Assembly: GCA_037444005.1 (NCBI GenBank)
Contig: JBBING010000006.1
Span: 1 to 62,807 of the forward strand
DNA length: 62,807 nucleotides
From: DATLZC01 sp037444005
GTDB taxonomy: Bacteria > Chloroflexota > Dehalococcoidia > DSTF01 > JACRBR01
Direction: 5' to 3'
Shown: piece by piece, positions 50,170-57,743 of the stretch
Position numbering within the stretch: the stretch's first letter is position 1
How the letters are laid out: each line of letters starts with the position of its first letter
Program-made: the position numbers and the translations under genes
Notes under the pieces: model-generated
Told to the model about the DNA's origin: nothing
Database searches by the model: none
Seen by the model: only the letters and a program-made list of their open reading frames with translations

Positions 50170-50841
50170 GTGATTCCCCATGTGGAAACGTGTGCTTTCG
50201 GGTCGCTGTCAGCGGCCGCCCTATCCCTTGCCGGCTGGATGGTCGTCAGCCGGCTGGTGGAAAGCGGCGAGTCGCCCCTCGCAAAGTATGAGCGGATCGC
50301 CGAGGAAGACGTCGCCAAGCCGAGGTTCACCGGCCAGATCGGCGATTTCCTCGTCCTGCCGCTCACGAACGGCGAGCTGCCGAAGGAAGCGAGGATATTG
50401 AGTTGCGGGGACATGGGCAGCACGCCGGTCCCAGCGGACGCGAACCTACGGAACCATGAACTATGGTCTCCGGCCTTCGACCGAATAGGCATCGGATGGT
50501 CTTGTCCTGGGCAAGGTGTGGTAGCGGTCAACAACGAGACTGAGGAAGCGTACAAAGCACAGGAGGTTACAGGCGACGGCTCCCAGCTCATCCGCGGCTA
50601 TATTCGCGCTGTCCCGGTTCCCGTGGCCCGGGACGCGCCACGAGACAGATTGGAGCTGGTAACAGTGGAAGGCCACCCCGGGCTTCTTGAGCATCCGGTA
50701 CCAGGTCTTCCCTTTGGCCTGGCAAGCCTAGTTGTCATCGAAAAGTACCCAGAAGGAGACAGGCCCGGGATCCTCGTGGCTGTCTACTCGGCCCCATCAG
50801 CAGAAGCGGCGATCGAACACGCTGAGGAGATCATGCCATGA
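50170..50841 (+). CDS. Unknown membrane-anchored protein, 5' end uncertain
   Basis: 223 aa in the reading given. No family recognised. One hydrophobic stretch near the N-terminus (SLSAAALSLAGWMVVSRL, about 12-29) then a soluble beta-rich part (RFTGQIGDFLVLPLTNGELPKEARIL, GVVAVNNETEEAYKAQEV). Composition is less GC-rich than neighbours. The only in-frame start near the hydrophobic stretch is GTG 50170, which sits inside the ribosome site AGGAAGGGGG; the well-spaced ATG at 50180 is in a different frame. A single-base indel near 50200 would join MWKRVLSG to the hydrophobic stretch, giving a standard signal anchor. Between 49989 and 50169 I see only a CCCGG/CCGGG inverted repeat near 50140-50151. 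Confidence 0.55.
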   Translation: MIPHVETCAFGSLSAAALSLAGWMVVSRLVESGESPLAKYERIAEEDVAKPRFTGQIGDFLVLPLTNGELPKEARILSCGDMGSTPVPADANLRNHELWSPAFDRIGIGWSCPGQGVVAVNNETEEAYKAQEVTGDGSQLIRGYIRAVPVPVARDAPRDRLELVTVEGHPGLLEHPVPGLPFGLASLVVIEKYPEGDRPGILVAVYSAPSAEAAIEHAEEIMP

Positions 50842-51080
50842 GGAGGCTGCTCTCACTCGATCGTTGGAGGCTTCCCATTCGGCGGGCCCAGCGTCACTAC
50901 ACCGCGTAAGGGGCAGAACGCGAGCGTGCCTGAGGCGCAACGAGCTCCGGGCGCAGGCCTGGCATGGTTCGGTCGTCCCCTCACCCGTGTCCGTTCCGCG
51001 CCCCTGCTCGACCGCCGTGACCACCCGCCTCGGGGAACTCCCCGATACCCTCCAGCCGGTCGCCGCGCGACCATTCCCGT

Positions 51081-51623
51081 GTGAGGCTCGCACGAGTTCC
51101 CGCGTTCCGCCGTTGGTTTGTCATTCTCGCCGCCGCTGCGCTCGCGGGCGCCGCGCTGGTGGCCTCGCCGCGCGCCGCCTTCGGACAGGACACGCCCACG
51201 CCGACGCCTACGGACACGGCCACGCCTACCGACACGCCGACGCCGACAGCGACAGCCACGCCCACGGCGACCGCCACCGCGACCGGCACATCCACCCACA
51301 CCCCGACGGCGACGGCCACGAGCACGGCAACAGCGACGCCGACGCTCACGTCCACGCTCACGGCCACACGCACGCCCACGGCGACGAACACGCCCCCGCC
51401 GGCGGCGCCGCCGCAGTCGCCCGTCGAGCGACCGCCGTCGAGCGAGACGGCGAACGCCGGCGCGCTGCCCAACGCGGGCGGCGGCTGGGGTCCCCCCGCG
51501 CGCATCACCTACGGCCTGCTCGCTGGCCTCACGGGATGCCTCTTCCTCGCGGCCGGCGGCGGATACCTGCTCGGCAAAGGAAGTCGGCCGCCGCTGCGGC
51601 GTCCCCCTCCGTGGCCGAAGTGA
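51081..51623 (+). CDS. Secreted Thr-Pro-rich surface protein with LPxTG-like C-terminal anchor
   Basis: 180 aa. Sec signal peptide (RRWFVILAAAALAGAALVASPRAAFGQ, cleavage likely near residue 36), a low-complexity Thr/Pro/Ala stretch of about 70 residues built from TPT/TAT units, then ALPNAGGGWG, a hydrophobic helix (TYGLLAGLTGCLFLAAGGGYLLG) and a basic tail GKGSRPPLRR. The order motif-helix-basic tail is that of a sortase sorting signal with LPNAG in place of LPxTG. There is no globular domain, so it may be a stalk. GTG 51081 lacks a ribosome site. The 239 bases before it (50842-51080) show no gene or clear signal. Confidence 0.65.
   Translation: MRLARVPAFRRWFVILAAAALAGAALVASPRAAFGQDTPTPTPTDTATPTDTPTPTATATPTATATATGTSTHTPTATATSTATATPTLTSTLTATRTPTATNTPPPAAPPQSPVERPPSSETANAGALPNAGGGWGPPARITYGLLAGLTGCLFLAAGGGYLLGKGSRPPLRRPPPWPK
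51192..51392 (+). repeat. Degenerate ACG-CCn/ACC-based tandem repeat encoding Thr-Pro/Thr-Ala
   Basis: Short 6-9 base units with many synonymous changes, encoding the Thr/Pro linker of the surface protein. Protein selection, not recent slippage, seems to keep it. Confidence 0.7.
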
Positions 51624-51681
51624 CGAACATCGTCGCGCGGCGCGTGCTACGATGCCTCTCGCCGACCTTGCGGAGCAAGCC

Positions 51682-52248
51682 GTGCCTGTCCTCCATGTCA
51701 TCCTCTTGGAGTTGAAGCCCGGTTGCGACCCCGCGCCCCTGCTCGAGGCGTCGCGAGCGCTGAAGGGCGCGCCGGGCGTGCTCGACGGCGGGGCCGTGCG
51801 CGCCGACGCCCCCGAATCGACGCACGACGCCGCGCTCTGGGTTCTGCTTTCCGACCGCGCGGCGCTAGACGCGTTCGGCGCCAGCGAAGCCCTCATGCGC
51901 TTCCTGCGTGACGCCCTGGCGCCCGCCCTGGCGCGCATGGATTCGGGGGACTTCGAGGTCGCGGGGCCCCCGCCCCCGGGCGAGGCCGCGCTGGTCTTCG
52001 CCGCTGAGGCGCGCCACGGCGTCTTCGCGTGGGAGTGGGAGCGCGCCGCCGGTACGCTCCCGCCGGGCGCGGCCGCCGGCCCTTCGGCGGGCGATCGGTC
52101 GCGGTTCGACTTCGGGGGCGCCGTCACCTTCCCGGCGCGACTTGACCTCGACGACTGGCTGGTCGGCTGGCCGGGCGAACTCGGACCGCTGGCGTCTTCG
52201 CTCGCCTGGGTCGCGGGACGCGCCGGGCGCTGGGAGACGACTCCATGA
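51682..52248 (+). CDS. Dabb (stress-responsive A/B barrel)-like protein
   Basis: 188 aa. The first about 95 residues fit the Dabb ferredoxin-like fold: LHVILLELKPGCD, ALKGAPGVLDGGAVRAD, HDAALWVLLSDRAALDAFGASEALMRFLRDALAPALARMDSGDFEV. The remaining half is Ala/Gly-rich and unrecognised. I take GTG at 51682 (GGAG 6 bases ahead; Dabb proteins begin directly with the LHxVLLxLKPG strand) rather than ATG at 51652. Function unknown. Coupled by a 4-base overlap to the nuclease gene. Confidence 0.6.
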   Translation: MPVLHVILLELKPGCDPAPLLEASRALKGAPGVLDGGAVRADAPESTHDAALWVLLSDRAALDAFGASEALMRFLRDALAPALARMDSGDFEVAGPPPPGEAALVFAAEARHGVFAWEWERAAGTLPPGAAAGPSAGDRSRFDFGGAVTFPARLDLDDWLVGWPGELGPLASSLAWVAGRAGRWETTP

Positions 52249-52898
52249 TCCGCTTTCGGCGCCCCCGCCGGTACAACGTCGCGGTGATCCTGGCGGCGCT
52301 CGCCACGGCCCTGATCATTGCCATCATCGCTGGCGTGCAGGGAGAGGGCGAACCGTCGTCGCCGACTCCCACACGGGCGCTTGCGTCGCCCACAGCGACG
52401 CCCCCGCCCCCTCCGCTAGACACGCCGACCGCGCCCAGTTCGGACCCGCCCATCGCCCCGACGGCGACGCCCTCGCCCACGGACCGCGCATTCCGTCCCG
52501 CCTTCGTCCACCCGGACCCGTCGTCCCTCACCCGGGCGAACGTAGTCGACGTGGTGGACGGCGACACTATCGACGCGATCGTGGGCGGCGTCGAGGAACG
52601 GGTGCGGCTGTACGGCGTGGACACGCCCGAGCGAGGAGACCGCTGCTTCTTCGAGGCCGCGGCCCGCACCGAGACGCTCACCCGCGACGGCGTCCTGCTG
52701 GAGCCGGGCCCGCGGGCGCGCGACCGGTACGGCCGATTGCTGGCGTACGTATACACCGCCGACGGCGTCTCGGTCGACGCGCAGCTCATCGCCGAAGGTC
52801 TGGGCATGGCGTGGCGCGAGGACGGACAACACCGCGACGCCTTCGTGGCGCTCGAAGACTCCGCCCGGGCCGCGGGGGCCGGATGCCTGTGGAAGTGA
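52245..52898 (+). CDS. Membrane-anchored thermonuclease (SNase-like)
   Basis: 217 aa. Signal anchor at about 11-31, a Pro/Thr/Ser-rich linker (about 36-85), then a staphylococcal nuclease domain (about 95-217): VVDVVDGDTIDAIV (metal Asp), VRLYGVDTPERGD (catalytic Arg and Glu), GPRARDRYGRLLAYVY (second Arg), and QLIAEGLGMAW. All key residues are present, so it should cut DNA/RNA outside the membrane. Ends 40 bases from the convergent comEC. Confidence 0.9.
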   Translation: MIRFRRPRRYNVAVILAALATALIIAIIAGVQGEGEPSSPTPTRALASPTATPPPPPLDTPTAPSSDPPIAPTATPSPTDRAFRPAFVHPDPSSLTRANVVDVVDGDTIDAIVGGVEERVRLYGVDTPERGDRCFFEAAARTETLTRDGVLLEPGPRARDRYGRLLAYVYTADGVSVDAQLIAEGLGMAWREDGQHRDAFVALEDSARAAGAGCLWK

Positions 52899-52937
52899 GG
52901 CCTGGCCTCACGCGCCTCCCCTCTGACCTCGGCGGCG

Positions 52938-55319
52938 TCAGCGGACCCATACGCGCGCGCCGTCCGTCTCGATGGTGACGCGCCCGTCCTCGTCGGTGCG
53001 GTAGACCCGCGCCCCCGACGCCTCCAGGCGCTCCACCACCTCCGGCGCGGGATGCCCGAAGCGATTCCCTTCGCCGACCGAGATGATCGCGACGGATGGC
53101 CGGACGGCGTCAAGAAACGGCTGCGTCGTCGACGTGCGGCTCCCGTGATGCGCCACCTTGAGGACGTCGGCGCGCAGATCGAGGCCGGATGCGAGCAGCG
53201 CCGCCTCCGTCTCCGCCTGGATGTCGCCGGTGAGGAGCATCGTGACGTCGCCGTACCGAACGCGGACGACCAGCGACGTGGCGTTCAGGTCGTCGCCCTC
53301 GATGTCGGGCGGTGGCCACAGGACGTCCAGCCGTACTCCGTCGAGGGAGATGCTGGACGGCGCCGTCAACCGGCGAACGTCTGCGCCCTTGGCTCGCACG
53401 GCTCGCCGCCACGCCCGAGCCGCGCCGGTATCGGCGCTTCCTGGCCCGAAGACGATCGTCCTCACCTCGTAGCGGTCGAGCGTCTCGATGAGCCCTGCGA
53501 CGTGGTCCTCCTGCGGGTGCGTGAGCGCAACGAGGTCGATGCCCCGGTCGCCCGGTCCCAGGATGCGCCCCAGCTCCGCGAGGACGGCGCTGTCGGGTCC
53601 GCCGTCGATGAGCGCCTGCGCGCCGGACGGCGTCTCGATGAGGAGGGCGTCGCCCTGTCCCACGTCCAGCGCTGTCAGGACCAATGTCGGCGGCGGGTCG
53701 GCCCGGACGGCCGGCCATCCCACGGCCAGCGCCCCGAAGGCGAGCGTCGCGGTCGCCCACGGGGCGGGCGATGGCGCGAACGTCCGTCTCGCGAGCCGCC
53801 AGACCAGGGGGGCCAGGCCGGGGCCGTCGCCGCCCGCGCCCGAGGGCGTCCTGGCCCCGATCCACCGGGCAGCCGCCGCGACCAACGCGAGAGCGACGCC
53901 AGCGTGCCACGCGCCGAAGCCCGACACGCCTGCGGTCGCTCCGGGGGTCCGCGCCAGCGTCTCCACCGCGAGGGTCATCGCCCGCAAGGGGGTCCACGTG
54001 GGCCAGGCGAGCGCGGGCGCAGCGCCCGGAATCAAGCCGCCGACCGCGGCTACGAACGAGGCGCCCAGCGCGATGGGGAAGAGGGGCAACACGAGGATGT
54101 TGGCGGGGATCGAAATCAGCGAGAACCGATCGAAGTGAAGCGCGATCAACGGCGCCGTCGCGACCGTGGCCGCGGTGGTGACCGCAGCGGGCTCGATCAC
54201 GAAGAGCCGCGTCGCATCCGAGCCGCGCAGGGGCCCGCCCAGCCGCGCGCACGCCAGCCGCTCGAGCGCCGGCGCGAGCCATATCACCGCCGCCGTCGCC
54301 GCGAAGCTGAGCTGGTACGAGGGGTCGTGGACAACCGAGGGCTCGGCGCCGGCCATGCCTGCGGCGGCCGCAGCGATGGCGGGGCCGGCGCTCCCCGGAC
54401 GCCCCAGCAGTCCCGCCGCCACGTACAGTCCGCCCATGATCGCCGCCCGCACGACCGACGGCGACGCTCCGGTGAGCATCGCGTAGGCCGCGATCACGCC
54501 GAGCGTGGCCATGCCGGCGGGACGCCGCCCGATGAGCCACGCCATCGCGCCGATGGCGAGCCCAGCGACCAGGGTGACGTTGTATCCGCTGATGGCGATG
54601 AGGTGCGACGTCCCGGTGTCGTTGAAGGCCTGCGCCAGGCCATCAGTCAGGCCGGAGCGGCGCCCGAGCAGGAGACCTTCGGCGAGCGCAGCCTCGGGCT
54701 CCGGCAGCGTGCGCTCGATACCCCGCCCGAGCGCGCCGCGAACCTGGACGAATGTCCGTACGACGCGATTGCCGCCCCCGGAGCCCACCCGCCGCACGCG
54801 GGGGAAGTCCATCACCGACACGACTCCCTGCCGCTGGAGGTACGAGCGGTAGTCGAACGCCTCCAGAACCGGTGGCGTCTCGAGCTCGCCCGTCGCCTCC
54901 ACGACGTCGCCGTATGCGAACCGGGGGTACAGCGGCGCGCGCACCAGCGCGCGGCCGGACGACGCCCGCCAGCTCCCGGCGCCCCGCACGTCCGTCACCT
55001 CGACCCGGAACCGCTGCGCCCCGTTCCGCACCGCCGGCTCGTCGATGACCACGCCGCGGATGGTCACGGCCCGCCCGTCGTTCAGCCGCGCGATGTCGGC
55101 GTCGCCGGGCCGCGTCGCCGCCTCGTACCGCCAGACGCCGCCCCAGAAGAGGACCGCGCACGCCGCGCCCACGACCGCGGGCCGAGGCGAGCGCGCCATC
55201 GCGGCCGCAGCCATCGCACCCGCTGCGAGGCTCGATGCGGGCAGCGTCGCTTCGTTCCCGCCGGCCGCGGCGTACGCGACTCCCGCAAGCCACGCGCAGG
55301 CCACGATGACCAGCGTCAT
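52938..55319 (-). CDS. comEC: DNA internalisation channel ComEC/Rec2
   Basis: 793 aa, complete. N-terminal DUF4131 region with helices and soluble OB-like part (about 1-190), the Competence domain of multiple helices (about 215-500; GTSHLIAISGYNVTLVAGL is diagnostic), and a C-terminal metallo-beta-lactamase domain (about 545-793; VGQGDALLIETPSG, LTHPQEDHVAGL, KVAHHGSRTSTTQPFL). It forms the membrane pore for single-stranded DNA uptake. Three bases after comEA. Confidence 0.93.
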   Translation of the reverse strand: MTLVIVACAWLAGVAYAAAGGNEATLPASSLAAGAMAAAAMARSPRPAVVGAACAVLFWGGVWRYEAATRPGDADIARLNDGRAVTIRGVVIDEPAVRNGAQRFRVEVTDVRGAGSWRASSGRALVRAPLYPRFAYGDVVEATGELETPPVLEAFDYRSYLQRQGVVSVMDFPRVRRVGSGGGNRVVRTFVQVRGALGRGIERTLPEPEAALAEGLLLGRRSGLTDGLAQAFNDTGTSHLIAISGYNVTLVAGLAIGAMAWLIGRRPAGMATLGVIAAYAMLTGASPSVVRAAIMGGLYVAAGLLGRPGSAGPAIAAAAAGMAGAEPSVVHDPSYQLSFAATAAVIWLAPALERLACARLGGPLRGSDATRLFVIEPAAVTTAATVATAPLIALHFDRFSLISIPANILVLPLFPIALGASFVAAVGGLIPGAAPALAWPTWTPLRAMTLAVETLARTPGATAGVSGFGAWHAGVALALVAAAARWIGARTPSGAGGDGPGLAPLVWRLARRTFAPSPAPWATATLAFGALAVGWPAVRADPPPTLVLTALDVGQGDALLIETPSGAQALIDGGPDSAVLAELGRILGPGDRGIDLVALTHPQEDHVAGLIETLDRYEVRTIVFGPGSADTGAARAWRRAVRAKGADVRRLTAPSSISLDGVRLDVLWPPPDIEGDDLNATSLVVRVRYGDVTMLLTGDIQAETEAALLASGLDLRADVLKVAHHGSRTSTTQPFLDAVRPSVAIISVGEGNRFGHPAPEVVERLEASGARVYRTDEDGRVTIETDGARVWVR

Positions 55320-55322
55320 GGC

Positions 55323-55745
55323 CTAGCGCCCCACGGAGCCAACGGTGACGTAGGGCCGGATGCGCTCCAGCGTCGACGCCGGCACGAGCTTGCGCGCCAC
55401 GAGATCGTCGGGGCTGCCGAAGGGACCGTCGGACGCCCGGCTCTCGACGATGCGGGCGGCGTAGACCTCCCCGATGCCAGGCAGCGCCTCGAGTTGGTCC
55501 GCCGTCGCCAGATTCAGGTCCAGGGGCGCCGTCGCGCCAGCCGCCTCGTCCACGGCCGGAGCCGGCTGGCCGAGCCGCGGCACGGTGACCTGATCTTCGT
55601 CGCGAAGCCGCCGCGCCAGGTTGATCCGTTCGGGGTCGGCGTCCCCGGCGAAGCCGCCGGCGGCCGCGACGGCCTGCTCGACGCGGTCCCCGTCGCGAAG
55701 GGTGTACACGCCCGGCGAGGCGACCGCCCCCGTCACGTACACCAC
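55323..55745 (-). CDS. comEA: ComEA-type DNA-binding competence protein, N-terminus uncertain
   Basis: 140 aa from GTG 55745: SLBB domain (VYVTGAVASPGVYTLRDGDRV) and C-terminal helix-hairpin-helix (LDLNLATADQLEALPGIGEVYAARIVESR). ComEA normally starts with a membrane anchor. That anchor exists in the same open frame upstream (SPFLGLSAATLVGWSRH, 55856-55800), but from the in-frame stop at 55922-55920 down to 55745 there is no ATG, GTG or TTG. An ATG with AAGGGGAGG lies at 55885 in another frame. So the true start is CTG (55841 or 55826) or there is a frame error. Without the anchor the protein could not sit in the membrane. Confidence 0.8.
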   Translation of the reverse strand: MVYVTGAVASPGVYTLRDGDRVEQAVAAAGGFAGDADPERINLARRLRDEDQVTVPRLGQPAPAVDEAAGATAPLDLNLATADQLEALPGIGEVYAARIVESRASDGPFGSPDDLVARKLVPASTLERIRPYVTVGSVGR

Positions 55746-55860
55746 GATGGGCCGCCCAGTGTCCGGGGCCTCTCCCGCTCGGATGATGGGAGCGCCCGGA
55801 TCGCGATGGCGCGACCATCCGACCAGAGTGGCCGCGCTCAGCCCGAGGAACGGCGACGCG

Positions 55861-55919
55861 TTGGGTAACCGGGGTTCTGAGGCATCGCCTCCCCTTGGGT
55901 AACCATCACTTTTGAGGCA
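55861..55919. repeat. Two imperfect direct repeats (24 and 25 bp) upstream of comEA
   Basis: Plus strand: TTGGGTAACC-N7-TGAGGCA at 55861-55884 and TTGGGTAACC-N8-TGAGGCA at 55895-55919, period 34. Each includes the palindrome GGTAACC. They overlap the doubtful 5' end of comEA and lie about 85 bases before argF. Could be a duplicated operator or part of a dispersed intergenic repeat. Confidence 0.6.
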
Positions 55920-55973
55920 CTACGCCGCCGCGCGCTCGACGACACCGTGAACGTGGCTGCGCAGCCGCTTTGC

Positions 55974-55979
55974 TATACT
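55974..55979 (+). promoter_or_regulatory. Probable -10 box (TATACT) of the argF-cdaA-der operon
   Basis: TATACT about 25 bases before the argF GTG, followed by AAGGAG (55992-55997) at 7-base spacing. No good -35 at the right distance. The position suits the main promoter of the long downstream operon. Confidence 0.4.
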
Positions 55980-56004
55980 TCGGCCGGATTCAAGGAGTGC
56001 CCCC

Positions 56005-56928
56005 GTGCGCGGCCGCGACCTCCTCTCCATCGGGGACCTGAGCCCCGATGAGCTTCGCCTGATCCTCGACACGGCGCTGCGGCTGAAGCGCGACCGACGG
56101 GGCGCGCTCCTGGCTGGACGCACCCTCGCGCTCATCTTCGAGAAGCCGTCGCTGCGCACCCGCGTCAGCTTCGAAGTCGCCATGCGGCAGCTCGGAGGCG
56201 ACTCCCTGTACCTGTCGCAGGCGGAAGTCGGCCTGGGCCAACGCGAGCCCGTCGCCGACGTCGCCCGGGTGTTGAGCCGGTACGTCGATGTCATCGCCGC
56301 GCGCACGTATGCGCACGAGACCGTGGTCGAGCTCGCTCGCCACGCCACCGTCCCCGTCATCAACGCGCTGTCCGACCAGGAACATCCCTGTCAGGCGCTC
56401 GCCGACCTGCTCACCATCTACGAGAAGAAGGGCGACCTGCGCGGCGTCCGGCTCGCGTACGTCGGCGATGGATTCAACGTCGCCACGTCGCTGGCGATGG
56501 CCGCGGCCATGGCGGGCATGAGCATGGCGATCGCGTCTCCGAAGGGATACGAAATCGCCGAGCCGGCCATGCGGCACATCAGGTCGCTCGCCGCCGCCAC
56601 TGGAGCGCGGATCGATACGACGGACGACCCGCGGCAGGCCGTGGACGGCGCCGACGTCGTCTACACCGACGTGTGGACGAGCATGGGACAGGAAGACAGC
56701 TATCTGGAACGCAAAGAAGCCTTCGCCGGCTTCACGGTCAACGCGGAGCTCATGGCTCGCGCAAAGCCCGACGCCATCTTCATGCACGACCTGCCCGCCC
56801 ACCGCAACGAAGAAGTGACGGACGACGTCATCGAAGGTCCGCAATCGGTCGTCTTCGACCAAGCGGAGAACCGCCTCCACGCACAGAAGGCCGTTCTGGC
56901 GCTGACGCTGGCGGACGAGGCGCCGTAG
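56005..56928 (+). CDS. argF: Ornithine carbamoyltransferase
   Basis: 307 aa. Carbamoyl phosphate + ornithine to citrulline. Carbamoyl-phosphate site FEKPSLRTRVSFEVAM and HPCQALADL, ornithine site DVWTSMGQE. Two departures: the usual HCLP motif reads HDLPAHR (D262 for Cys), and GDGNNVA reads GDGFNVA. These raise the chance of a different acceptor amino acid, but general family membership is clear. GTG start with AAGGAG. Followed 29 bases later by cdaA. Confidence 0.88.
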   Translation: MRGRDLLSIGDLSPDELRLILDTALRLKRDRRGALLAGRTLALIFEKPSLRTRVSFEVAMRQLGGDSLYLSQAEVGLGQREPVADVARVLSRYVDVIAARTYAHETVVELARHATVPVINALSDQEHPCQALADLLTIYEKKGDLRGVRLAYVGDGFNVATSLAMAAAMAGMSMAIASPKGYEIAEPAMRHIRSLAAATGARIDTTDDPRQAVDGADVVYTDVWTSMGQEDSYLERKEAFAGFTVNAELMARAKPDAIFMHDLPAHRNEEVTDDVIEGPQSVVFDQAENRLHAQKAVLALTLADEAP

Positions 56929-56957
56929 CGTTCACTCCCGGAGGTCGCGGATCGCCC

Positions 56958-57743
56958 ATGCCGGAGTTTTTCGACGCCATCCGCGACGACTTCGACCGCT
57001 TCAACGCCACAGCCGCGGTCGACGTGCTCCTGGTCGCCGCCGCGCTCTACTGGCTGCTGCTGCTCCTCCGCGGCACCACGGCGATGACGCTGCTCCGGGG
57101 CGGCGCCATCCTGCTGCTCGTCACCGTCGTGCTCGCGCGCGCCTTCGACCTCCAGGTCCTGAACTTCATCGTCCGCAATTCCGTGGCCGGAATCCTCATC
57201 GCGGTCGTCGTCATCTTCCAGCCCGAGATCCGGCGCGCGCTCGAGCGGGTCGGCCGGACGGGCCTCGCGCTGGGACGGCACGTCTATTCCGAGACCATCG
57301 ACGCCGTCGCGAAAGCCGCGTTCGATCTCTCCCGCCGACGGCACGGAGCGCTCATCGTCCTCGAGCGCGACACCGGGCTTCAGGACTACATGGACACCGG
57401 CGTGACCGTCGACGCCGCCATTACACCCGAGCTCCTGGAGGGCATCTTCTTTCCGAATTCGCCCCTGCACGACGGAGCGGCGATCATTCGGGGCGACCGC
57501 ATCGCCGCGGCGGCCTGCACCCTGCCGCTCTCGGAGAACCGCCTGCCGGAGGAGCTGGGCACCCGCCATCGCGCGGCTGTCGGCGTGACCGAGCGAACCG
57601 ACGCCATCTCCGTCGTCGTGTCCGAGGAGACCGGGCGGGTGTCCATCGCCGCCGACGGCAAGCTGGTGTACCGCGCCCGCGACGAGAACGACCTGCGCGA
57701 CGAGCTGCTGCGTCTGCTCGGTTCGAGGAACGGCGTACGATGA
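56958..57743 (+). CDS. cdaA: Diadenylate cyclase CdaA
   Basis: 261 aa. Three N-terminal helices (about 17-38, 42-60, 68-88) and a DAC domain with the DGA motif in NSPLHDGAAIIRGD and RHR in LGTRHRAAVGVTERTDA. Makes cyclic di-AMP from two ATP at the membrane; c-di-AMP controls K+ and osmolyte transport in many bacteria. ATG at 56958. Overlaps the cdaR-like gene by 4 bases, the standard cdaA-cdaR arrangement. A K+ channel is encoded elsewhere in the window (32373). Confidence 0.93.
   Translation: MPEFFDAIRDDFDRFNATAAVDVLLVAAALYWLLLLLRGTTAMTLLRGGAILLLVTVVLARAFDLQVLNFIVRNSVAGILIAVVVIFQPEIRRALERVGRTGLALGRHVYSETIDAVAKAAFDLSRRRHGALIVLERDTGLQDYMDTGVTVDAAITPELLEGIFFPNSPLHDGAAIIRGDRIAAAACTLPLSENRLPEELGTRHRAAVGVTERTDAISVVVSEETGRVSIAADGKLVYRARDENDLRDELLRLLGSRNGVR

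Noticed and set aside
51192..51392. CRISPR-like or minisatellite array in the TP-rich gene
   Set aside because: No constant repeat/spacer structure; units are 6-9 bases with synonymous changes and encode a Thr/Pro linker.
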